From contig JAUYME010000057.1 in the NCBI GenBank assembly GCA_030699515.1, positions 1-7,071 on the forward strand: a stretch of 7,071 nucleotides of DNA, read 5' to 3'. A model generated the notes under the pieces. That model was not told the DNA's origin and searched no databases. It worked only from the letters and a program-made list of their open reading frames with translations. This stretch comes from a bacterium. Lineage in GTDB: Bacteria; Patescibacteriota; Minisyncoccia; UBA6257; 1-14-0-10-44-23. A program made the translations under genes and the position numbers. Below, in pieces: positions 1 through 5,159 of this stretch. How positions within the stretch are numbered: position 1 is the first letter of the stretch; each line of letters starts with the position of its first letter.

Positions 1-68
1 AGGAAACGCTTTTACAGTTTAAAGTATAATAGATAAATTTACCTTCAGTCATGCACAGCATTTTTGTT

Positions 69-97
69 TTGAAACAATTACCTGAATCAAGTACAAT
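69..97 (+). promoter_or_regulatory. Probable sigma70-type promoter of the membrane-protein gene
   Basis: The -35 box TTGAAA (69-74) and the -10 box TACAAT (92-97) are separated by exactly 17 bases, and each matches the consensus at five of six positions. Transcription would begin near position 104, giving an almost leaderless message for the ATG at 109 or a leader of about 23 bases for the ATG at 127. A weaker alternative, TTTACA (11-16) with TAAATT (34-39), also has a 17-base spacing. The assignment rests on sequence match only. Confidence 0.5.
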
Positions 98-108
98 GAT
101 ATTGTTGT

Positions 109-1857
109 ATGCCGAAAAATAGATCTATGAAAAAAATTGCAGTACAAAAGCATGACGAGGCCAGTTTTGTGATAGAGCAGGTTTTGGATGCAAAGGATGA
201 TAACTTGGTTCTTTCGCTACCGAAGGGAAGTAAATTTGCGCAGTCGGGAAGCAACTTTAGTCTTTTAAAAAAACAGGCAGATCTTTTAGGGAAGGAGCTT
301 AAAATTGAAAGTGTTGATGACGATGCTTTGGGGCTGGCGACCAAAGCGGGCCTTCACGCTTCCAATCCTTTTTTTGGCAGAATGGAGCAAAGGCAGTTTT
401 CAGATATTATTGTTAATAGAGCCGCTCCCGGTAAATCTAAGAAAGCAGAGAAAATTGAAAAAACTCAGGCGGTTCATTCTGTGCATGTTCGGGATATAGA
501 TGATGGAAGAAGCGATGAAGAGGAGGAAGAGTTTATTGAAACTCTTAAAGAGGAAATGGACGATGATATTGATGATGCGCAGGCCGCACATATATTTCAT
601 CATCACACTGATGCTGCACAGGAGGACGATGTTGAGAAGGCGGTAGCGGCCGCCAGCGGAATGCTTGCAGATGAGACGCGCGAGCGAGTAAGGCATTACC
701 GGAAAAGCGAAAAGAAATTTTCATTTAAGAAAAAAATTATTTTGGCATTAATTTTGCTGCTTCTAATTTTTGCTCTTTATTTTGCTTTAGTTAAATTACC
801 GAAGGCAGAGATAGTTTTGGCAACGAACAAAGAAGCTTGGAGTTTTGAAGACTCAATTATCGCCAGCAAGAACGCAGCTTCAATTGATATCAATAAGGCC
901 ATCATTCCTGCTGAATTATTCAGTCAGAAAGTGAACCGCAGTTTTCAGTTTAAGGCGAACGGAGAAGAATTTATTGAAAGAAAAGCCGTTGGGAAAATTG
1001 TAATCTACAATGCTTTTAACGCAGAGCCTCAGCCTTTGGTAGCTACTACCAGATTTGAGACGCCGGACGGGAAAATTTTTAGAACGGTATCTGATGTAGT
1101 GGTGCCGGGAGCAAAGATAGAGAGCGGTAAAATTGTTCCCTCATCTATTGAGGTGGAAATTATCGCGGATAAGGCCGGAGAGGCCTACAACCTTGGTCCG
1201 GTTGCAAAGCTGACGGTACCCGGTTTTGAAGGGACAGAGAGGTTTAAGGGGTTTTATGGGGAAATTCCGGGAGCAAGCAGCAGTGGTTTCGTTGGAAACG
1301 CTATTGTGGCAACAGAAAAGGATAGGGAAGCGGCTCTCAAAGAGGCGAGGAAGGCAGTTGAGTCTGCGGCAGCTGCTATGCTGGGATCAAAAATTCCTGA
1401 AGGTTTTGCTAGCTTGAAAGACGCAGGAGGATTTAAGATTATCAAAGAAAGGGTGGATGATAGGGCAGATGAGGGTGGTATGTTTAGTGTTTTTATAGAA
1501 GCAGAGGTGTACCAGCTTGCATTTAAAGAAGGGGATGTAAATAAACTTCTTCAAGAAATGGCGGTTGCAGATTTGTCGGAAATATATGAGGTGGCAAGCG
1601 ATAAGGTGGAATTTAATCGGGTAATTCCGAATTTTGAAGATGGTACTTTGATTATGGAAATAAGCTACGAAGGAATGCTTAGACAAAAAATTGATGTGAA
1701 TGCTTTTAAGCAAGGTATTGCCGGCAAAAAGCAGGATACTTTGCAAGGAATTGTCTCTGCCTTACCCGGCCTTTCAAAAGCAGATATTTCGTTGTGGCCA
1801 TTCTGGGTTTCTAGCGTATCCAAAAATTTAGGAAGAATTTCGGTAGAGGTCGATTAA
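109..1857 (+). CDS. Single-pass membrane protein with cytoplasmic N-terminal domain and extracytoplasmic baseplate-J-like region, CPR type
   Basis: A 582-residue protein of unknown function. Residues 7-95 form a small predicted alpha/beta domain (VLSLPKGSKF, LLKKQADLLGKELKIESVD, LATKAGL) that I associate with CPR hypothetical proteins. A flexible stretch follows that is very acidic (about 134-159) and has a short histidine cluster (161-166). A basic patch (196-209) leads into one hydrophobic segment (about 210-228), so by the positive-inside rule the N terminus is cytoplasmic and residues 230-582 are outside. The outer part contains GKIVIYNAF...PQPLVATTRF, VVVPGAKIESGKIVPSSIEV, GEAYNLGP and VPGFEG, the pattern often labelled 'baseplate J-like' in CPR genomes, and it ends in SLWPFWVSSVSKNLGRISV. 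There are no cysteines. The start could instead be the ATG at 127 (MKKIAVQ), which fits the domain better; neither start has a Shine-Dalgarno sequence. A surface or envelope role is inference, and nothing here shows a phage or contractile apparatus. Confidence 0.8.
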   Translation: MPKNRSMKKIAVQKHDEASFVIEQVLDAKDDNLVLSLPKGSKFAQSGSNFSLLKKQADLLGKELKIESVDDDALGLATKAGLHASNPFFGRMEQRQFSDIIVNRAAPGKSKKAEKIEKTQAVHSVHVRDIDDGRSDEEEEEFIETLKEEMDDDIDDAQAAHIFHHHTDAAQEDDVEKAVAAASGMLADETRERVRHYRKSEKKFSFKKKIILALILLLLIFALYFALVKLPKAEIVLATNKEAWSFEDSIIASKNAASIDINKAIIPAELFSQKVNRSFQFKANGEEFIERKAVGKIVIYNAFNAEPQPLVATTRFETPDGKIFRTVSDVVVPGAKIESGKIVPSSIEVEIIADKAGEAYNLGPVAKLTVPGFEGTERFKGFYGEIPGASSSGFVGNAIVATEKDREAALKEARKAVESAAAAMLGSKIPEGFASLKDAGGFKIIKERVDDRADEGGMFSVFIEAEVYQLAFKEGDVNKLLQEMAVADLSEIYEVASDKVEFNRVIPNFEDGTLIMEISYEGMLRQKIDVNAFKQGIAGKKQDTLQGIVSALPGLSKADISLWPFWVSSVSKNLGRISVEVD

Positions 1858-1872
1858 AGACGGTGTTTACAC

Positions 1873-1901
1873 TTGACATTCAGCTTTGTATTAAATAGTA
1901 T
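1873..1901 (+). promoter_or_regulatory. Promoter of the infA-rpsI ribosomal protein operon
   Basis: A perfect -35 box TTGACA (1873-1878) is followed, after 17 bases, by TAGTAT (1896-1901). An overlapping TATAAG (1899-1904) is a poorer choice because its spacing would be 20. The site lies just after the stop codon of the membrane-protein gene and 43 bases before the infA ATG, so the start point would fall near 1908. It is the best promoter match in the window and it stands before the run of highly expressed genes. Confidence 0.7.
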
Positions 1902-1908
1902 AAGTGCT

Positions 1909-1932
1909 GTCACTAACCTTTGGGTTGGTGAC
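1909..1932 (+). promoter_or_regulatory. Hairpin at the predicted 5' end of the operon mRNA
   Basis: GTCACTAACC (1909-1918) pairs with GGTTGGTGAC (1923-1932) around a four-base loop TTTG, giving ten pairs of which one is a U-G wobble. The predicted start site is at about 1908, so the message would begin with this stem. Only 11 bases (GTTTTGTCTAG) separate it from the infA AUG. It could stabilise the transcript, act in feedback control, or terminate readthrough from the upstream gene, but the following T-run is short. Conservation of paired bases in relatives would be needed to choose. Confidence 0.55.
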
Positions 1933-1943
1933 GTTTTGTCTAG

Positions 1944-2162
1944 ATGAAAAATACTAAGGAAGTCAATAGACTTGAGGGAACTGTTGAGGAAATGCTTCCG
2001 GCAGCGAAGTTTCGCGTTAAATTGGATGATGAGCGGCTGATAATTGGCCACCTATCCGGCAAAATGCGTAAGTTTCGTATCAAAATTGTGCCGGGAGACA
2101 GAGTTCTATTAGAATTTAGCCCTTACGACAAGGATTTGGGCAGAATCACCAGGAGATTATAA
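1944..2162 (+). CDS. infA: Translation initiation factor IF-1
   Basis: A 72-residue OB-fold (S1-like) protein of the normal family length. It binds the 30S A site during initiation with IF-2 and IF-3. Diagnostic stretches are LEGTVEEMLPAAKFRVKLDD, IIGHLSGKMRKFRIKIVPGDRV and EFSPYDKDLGRITRRL, which match IF-1 along the full length. It is the first gene of the operon, 43 bases behind the TTGACA promoter, and its AUG follows the leader hairpin by 11 bases with no Shine-Dalgarno sequence (GTTTTGTCTAG precedes it). infA followed by rpmJ and rpsM is a common bacterial order. I am very sure of the identity and the start. Confidence 0.97.
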   Translation: MKNTKEVNRLEGTVEEMLPAAKFRVKLDDERLIIGHLSGKMRKFRIKIVPGDRVLLEFSPYDKDLGRITRRL

Positions 2163-2258
2163 ACACCAATACACGAATGATGCACGAATCAGCTAATAAA
2201 AAAGTAAAAGTCACAGCCAAGCATTCGGCGATTAGCGAAAATTAGTGCATTAGTGTTT
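2161..2258. repeat. Degenerate inverted repeat in the infA-rpmJ spacer
   Basis: The arm at 2161-2178 and the reverse complement of 2241-2258 agree at 15 of 18 positions. Weaker similarity continues inward to about 2195 and 2221. Both arms are built from variants of the word AC-N-AAT (ACCAAT, ACGAAT, and ACTAAT on the other strand), so the element is a fold-back array of a short unit rather than one clean palindrome. The same word family fills the rpsM-rpsK spacer. It reaches from the infA stop to five bases before the rpmJ start and contains no gene that I can see. Confidence 0.6.
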
Positions 2259-2262
2259 AAGC

Positions 2263-2376
2263 ATGAAAGTCCAATCTTCTATAAAAAAACGAAGCAAAGA
2301 TGATAAGATCGTCCGAAGAAAGGGACGACTTTATCGTATTAATAAGAAAAATCCAAGAAATAAGGCAAGACAGTAG
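2263..2376 (+). CDS. rpmJ: Large-subunit ribosomal protein bL36, zinc-free form
   Basis: A 37-residue protein, the usual size for bL36, which binds 23S rRNA in the 50S subunit. The frame begins [20 protein letters not shown] and ends [13 protein letters not shown], aligning with the family consensus MKVRASVKKRC..CK..RRKG....CKNPRHKQRQ. The four zinc ligands of the classical form (Cys11, Cys14, Cys27, His32) are Ser11, Asp14, Asn27 and Asn33 here, with one residue inserted before NPR. It is therefore a ligand-free form of the kind described for several small ribosomal proteins. It lies between infA and rpsM, as expected. No Shine-Dalgarno sequence precedes the ATG (TAGTGTTTAAGC). Identity is certain from order, length and sequence. 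Confidence 0.93.
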   Translation: MKVQSSIKKRSKDDKIVRRKGRLYRINKKNPRNKARQ

Positions 2377-2497
2377 AAGAGAGGAAGTAGGATAATTTCC
2401 AAGTCACTCCAATTGACCCAATTTCCAAAAGAAGAACTAAGGCAGGAAAGAAGGAGAGAGGAAGAAATGAAAACCCTATAACCTATAAACTAAACAC
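2377..2497 (+). other. rpmJ-rpsM spacer with purine-rich tract and GTTATAG-type repeat
   Basis: A 121-base spacer. AATTTCCAA occurs twice (2394-2402, 2420-2428). A purine-rich tract (about 2427-2473) holds AAGGAG (2451-2456), ten bases before an ATG (2467) that opens only four codons (MKTL, stop 2479-2481). Next comes CCTATAACCTATAAACTA (2475-2492), the exact reverse complement of 4164-4181 in the rpsD-rpoA spacer. I see no further gene or convincing promoter in it. Confidence 0.5.
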
Positions 2498-2881
2498 ATG
2501 CGAGTAGCAGGAATCAACATACCGGATGAGAAGAGAATTGAGGTAGGACTTACCTATATTTTTGGCGTTGGTCCGGCTATTGCAGGTCAAATTCTTGAAG
2601 CAACAAAGATTTCCCCGGATAAGCGCGCAAAGGATTTGACTCAGGCTGAAGCAAACAAGATTAAGGAAGTTATAGAAAAGAATTTCAAAATTGAAGGAGA
2701 GCTTAGACAGATAAACAAGCAAAATATCAATATGCTCAAGGAGATCGGCAGTTACAGAGGCTCAAGGCATTTGAGGAATCTTCCGGCAAGAGGCCAAAGC
2801 ACCAAGAGAAATTCAAGAACTGTACGCGGGAACGTAAGAAAAACTGCCGGAAGTGGTAAGAGGAAAGTAGAACTAAAATAG
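2498..2881 (+). CDS. rpsM: Small-subunit ribosomal protein uS13
   Basis: A 127-residue head protein of the 30S subunit, which contacts the P-site tRNA and forms bridges to the 50S subunit. The start MRVAGINIPDEKRIEVGLTY and the helix-hairpin-helix turn FGVGP (22-26) are typical. The 16S-binding stretch at 86-108 (YRGSRHLRNLPARGQ, then STKRNSRT) is well conserved, though the usual RTKTNART is altered and the common cysteine before YRG is serine. The C-terminal tail is lysine/arginine-rich, as expected for the part reaching tRNA. It is the first of the alpha-operon group rpsM-rpsK-rpsD-rpoA-rplQ. The ATG is preceded by TAAACTAAACAC, so there is no Shine-Dalgarno sequence. Confidence 0.97.
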   Translation: MRVAGINIPDEKRIEVGLTYIFGVGPAIAGQILEATKISPDKRAKDLTQAEANKIKEVIEKNFKIEGELRQINKQNINMLKEIGSYRGSRHLRNLPARGQSTKRNSRTVRGNVRKTAGSGKRKVELK

Positions 2882-2886
2882 TTTAA

Positions 2887-2999
2887 AGATACCAATATAC
2901 AAATGAGTACTAATCAACAAATAAATACAAATAAAACAAAGAGCAGCGTCTTATTCGTTGCCATTCGTATCATTCGAATGCATTCGTTGATTAGTATCT
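2887..2999. repeat. Degenerate fold-back repeat filling the rpsM-rpsK spacer
   Basis: The left half (from 2887) reads as a series of ACCAAT, ACAAAT, ACTAAT, ACAAAT and ACAAAT at 8- to 10-base steps. The right half, reverse-complemented from 2999, reads ACTAAT, ACGAAT, CGAAT, ACGAAT and ACGAAT. The outer ends AGATAC (2887-2892) and GTATCT (2994-2999) are exactly complementary. TACTAATCAAC (2908-2918) is repeated exactly in inverted form at 2986-2996. Many differences between the arms are transitions. It resembles the infA-rpmJ spacer element and carries no gene. Confidence 0.6.
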
Positions 3000-3006
3000 A
3001 GAAACA

Positions 3007-3459
3007 ATGGGAAAGAAAAAAGTAGGAGAACAAAGTGAAAGCGAAGTATTGCAGGAAGCAAACAAGATTGAGGAAACTCTGTCTAAGGCTAGCGGCAATA
3101 AGGTTTCGAAGAAAGCCAATAAAGGAAAGGCTTATATTAAGAGTAGCTACAACAATACTACGGTTACCGTCACTGACGAGAAAGGTAACGTTCTGTTTTG
3201 GTCAACAGCAGGATCTTTAGGTTTTAATGGACCAAAAAAAGCCACTCCTTTTGCAGCATCAAAAATAGTGGCTGTTTTGTATGAGAAGATGAAAAAGGCC
3301 GGAATGAATGATTTGGATGTAATTGTTAGCGGAGTGGGCGGCGGAAGAGACAGCGCGATTCGTTCATTATCAAGCCATGGGGTTAACATTGTTTCAATCA
3401 GAGACGTCACCCCAATTCCACATAACGGTCCTAAGCCTAAGAAGATACGCCGTGTATAA
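3007..3459 (+). CDS. rpsK: Small-subunit ribosomal protein uS11 with N-terminal extension
   Basis: A 150-residue platform protein of the 30S subunit, near the Shine-Dalgarno/anti-Shine-Dalgarno helix and the mRNA exit path. The family core starts around residue 40 (AYIKSSYNNTTVTVTDEKGN) and continues through WSTAGSLGFNGPKKATPFAA (65-84) to the conserved tail DVTPIPHNGPKPKKIRRV (133-150). The usual cysteine after HNG is proline, and the normal GPGPGRE loop reads GVGGGRD (109-115). The protein is about 20 residues longer than E. coli S11 (129 aa); its first 38 or so residues are charged, lysine- and glutamate-rich, with no family match. No other ATG lies in frame before the core, so the extension is probably real. 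No Shine-Dalgarno sequence precedes the ATG (TATCTAGAAACA). Confidence 0.97.
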   Translation: MGKKKVGEQSESEVLQEANKIEETLSKASGNKVSKKANKGKAYIKSSYNNTTVTVTDEKGNVLFWSTAGSLGFNGPKKATPFAASKIVAVLYEKMKKAGMNDLDVIVSGVGGGRDSAIRSLSSHGVNIVSIRDVTPIPHNGPKPKKIRRV

Positions 3460-3510
3460 ATAGACGATTAGATAATAGATTTTTAGATTTCTAGACTAAA
3501 ACAAAAAAAC
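3460..3510. repeat. TAGATTT-type short repeats in the rpsK-rpsD spacer
   Basis: This 51-base spacer contains TAGATTT twice (3476-3482, 3484-3490), plus GATTAGATAATAGA before them and TCTAGA after. An A-rich stretch (ACTAAAACAAAAAAAC) leads into the rpsD ATG and has no Shine-Dalgarno sequence. It belongs to the pattern of spacer-specific short repeats in this operon. Confidence 0.4.
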
Positions 3511-4134
3511 ATGGGATTTGATACGCGAGAAAAATTGGAGAGAGCATTGGGCGAAAGACTAAACTTAAAGCCGTTTAGGTCTCTTAGCGCAAAATCTTCC
3601 GTGGCAAAGCGTCCTTACAGACCGGGAGTGCACGGGAAAAACCGCCGCCGCGTAACAGAGTATGGAAAACAGCTTGCCGAAAAGCAAAAATTTAGGGTTA
3701 GCTATGGATTAAGCGAGAAACAAATGCGTTCTTACTTTAAGAAAGCAAGCCATAGCGGGCAAAACACAGGTGAGGCTTTGATGTCTCTTTTGGAGCGCAG
3801 ACTGGACAACATTGTATTTAGATTGGGGCTGGCTCCAAGCCGATCAATGGCACGTCAGCTGGTAAGCCACGGGCACGTTTCCGTTAACGGAAGAAAAGTA
3901 ACGACGCCAAGCAGAATAATGAAATTGGGCGAGATGGTTGGTATTAGGAAAGGAAGCGAGAATCATCCTGTGTTAATCAGTGCAAAGGAGGGAATTGCCA
4001 AATACAACAGGCCAAATTGGCTTCAGTTGGATGTGGCCAAGATGGAAGGGTCTATTGCCGTAAGGCCAAAAGAGCTGGAAATTCCTTTTGACATATCACT
4101 TTTGGTAGATTATTATTCAAAAACTGTCAAATAG
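3511..4134 (+). CDS. rpsD: Small-subunit ribosomal protein uS4, zinc-free form
   Basis: A 207-residue primary 16S rRNA-binding protein of the 30S body, and in many bacteria the translational repressor of the alpha operon. Hallmarks are KRPYRPGVHGKNRRRVTEYG (33-52), QLAEKQKFRVSYGLSEKQ (54-71), and the S4 RNA-binding domain (about 95-155) with LLERRLDNIVFRLGL, SRSMARQLVSHGHVSVNGRK and the turn after it. The C-terminal block NWLQLDVAKMEG is also typical. The N-terminal CxxC...CxxxC zinc site found in many bacterial S4 proteins is absent; the N terminus is short and the whole protein has no cysteine. It lies between rpsK and rpoA, as in E. coli. The ATG follows an A-rich leader. Confidence 0.97.
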   Translation: MGFDTREKLERALGERLNLKPFRSLSAKSSVAKRPYRPGVHGKNRRRVTEYGKQLAEKQKFRVSYGLSEKQMRSYFKKASHSGQNTGEALMSLLERRLDNIVFRLGLAPSRSMARQLVSHGHVSVNGRKVTTPSRIMKLGEMVGIRKGSENHPVLISAKEGIAKYNRPNWLQLDVAKMEGSIAVRPKELEIPFDISLLVDYYSKTVK

Positions 4135-4336
4135 CCAAGAGAGGTTATAGAAGACCTAGGTTATAGTTTATAGGTTATAGGAAGACAAAGGAACAGGAGA
4201 AGAGGGAATAGAAAACAGCCCCGCAAGGCGGGGCAAAACTTATATGAAGAAAAGAGGAAATACTTCGACGGGGCTCAGCACAAGTAGGATGTAGGGTACA
4301 GGGGATAGAAAAACAAATTAACATTTTAATAAAAAT
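4135..4336 (+). other. rpsD-rpoA spacer: GTTATAG repeats, GC hairpin and CTTCGAC-type motif
   Basis: At 202 bases this is the longest spacer inside the operon. It contains GTTATAG three times (4144-4150, 4160-4166, 4174-4180). A perfect GC hairpin follows at 4218-4234, then ACTTCGACGGGGCTCAGC (4262-4279), which resembles a CTTCGAC-RRGCTCAG intergenic motif I remember from many metagenomic genomes. It ends in an AT-rich leader (TTAACATTTTAATAAAAAT) before rpoA. I see no open frame worth calling and no good promoter for rpoA. Confidence 0.5.
4218..4234. repeat. Perfect GC-rich hairpin between rpsD and rpoA
   Basis: GCCCCGC (4218-4224) and GCGGGGC (4228-4234) are exact reverse complements around the loop AAG. 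On the + strand the sequence after it is AAAACTTA, so it is not a standard terminator there. Read on the - strand it is followed by TGTTTTCT, which is terminator-like, though no gene points that way. In the mRNA it could act as a processing site or a barrier to exonucleases between the ribosomal part and rpoA. Confidence 0.55.
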
Positions 4337-5104
4337 ATGGATCAAATTCACTTAAGCGAGCACATCAATGTGAAGACCGTTGAAGAAAAGAAAGACAACG
4401 GTGTATTTGAAGTTCAAGGTCTTTACTCCGGATACGGAATGACACTTGGGAATGCACTTAGAAGAATTATGCTTTCTTCACTTGAAGGTGCGGCAATTAC
4501 GCAGGTCAAAATAAAAGGCGTGGGCCACGAATTTACTACAATTGATGGGATTTTAGAGGACGTCGTAGAGATTTTAGTTAATCTAAAGAAGGCAAGGTTT
4601 GATTTCGTTACGCCTTACAGTGAATATGAGACGCCGGAAATTTTAACTTTAAAGAAAAAAGGCGAAGGTGAAGTGACTGCAGGAGATATCAAAGACAGCA
4701 ATTTATGCAAGGTTGTCAACAAAGATCTTAAAATTGCAACCATTACAAAGAAAGGCGTAGAGTTGGAAATGGAGCTTACAATAGAAAAGGGTCTTGGATA
4801 CGTTCCCGTTGAGTCATTTAAGAGTGAGACACTGCCTGTTGGGGTAATTCAAATTGATGCTATTTTTTCTCCTGTCACTAAGGTTAACTATGTTGTAGAA
4901 AACATGCGTGTAGGCGATAGAACCGACTTTAATAAGATTGTTTTCACAATTGAGACAGATGGGAGCATGAAGCCAAGTGACGCATTAGGCAGAGCGGCAA
5001 ATATTTTAACTCACCACGCTTCAAAGGTGGCGGAAGAACTTGGTGTTTCTGCGAAAGTAGAAAAGCCTGTTAAGGCTAGCAAGAAAGCAAAAGAAGAAAA
5101 GTAA
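4337..5104 (+). CDS. rpoA: RNA polymerase alpha subunit lacking the C-terminal domain
   Basis: A 255-residue alpha subunit, against about 310-330 in most bacteria. The N-terminal domain, which dimerises and assembles beta and beta', is complete: GYGMTLGNALRRIMLSSLEG (32-51), VGHEFTTIDGILEDVVEIL (62-80), KGLGYVPVE (151-159), the segment from FSPVTKVNYVVENMRVG (177-193) and the closing helix SDALGRAANILTHHASKVAEEL (about 214-235). After that there is only a lysine/glutamate-rich tail (KVEKPVKASKKAKEEK), so the helix-hairpin-helix C-terminal domain that binds UP elements and activators is missing. The stop codon is followed by a 55-base spacer and rplQ, leaving no room for a frameshifted domain. 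Cys124 is the only cysteine in the ten complete proteins here. Function in core polymerase assembly is expected to be intact. Confidence 0.96.
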   Translation: MDQIHLSEHINVKTVEEKKDNGVFEVQGLYSGYGMTLGNALRRIMLSSLEGAAITQVKIKGVGHEFTTIDGILEDVVEILVNLKKARFDFVTPYSEYETPEILTLKKKGEGEVTAGDIKDSNLCKVVNKDLKIATITKKGVELEMELTIEKGLGYVPVESFKSETLPVGVIQIDAIFSPVTKVNYVVENMRVGDRTDFNKIVFTIETDGSMKPSDALGRAANILTHHASKVAEELGVSAKVEKPVKASKKAKEEK

Positions 5105-5159
5105 AGTAAGAAAAAGAAGTAAGCGTAATAGCGTAATATCGAAATAACGATTAATAATT
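5105..5159. repeat. GCGTAATA tandem pair in the rpoA-rplQ spacer
   Basis: GCGTAATA occurs twice back to back (5123-5130 and 5131-5138), followed by the drifted copies TCGAAATA and ACGATTAATA. The spacer ends in an AT-rich leader (GATTAATAATT) directly before the rplQ ATG, without a Shine-Dalgarno sequence. It is another spacer with its own short repeat unit. Confidence 0.45.

Noticed and set aside
400..696. 98-codon open frame on the - strand inside the membrane-protein gene
   Set aside because: It lies wholly inside a well-supported + strand gene and its product has no recognisable family; it is a shadow of the real frame.
109..1857. Phage tail or contractile injection gene cluster
   Set aside because: Only one protein shows baseplate-J-like sequence, it carries a membrane anchor, and its neighbours are housekeeping genes. 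The label is a family resemblance.
2412..2440. Promoter before rpsM beginning with TTGACC
   Set aside because: No -10-like hexamer occurs 16-18 bases downstream.
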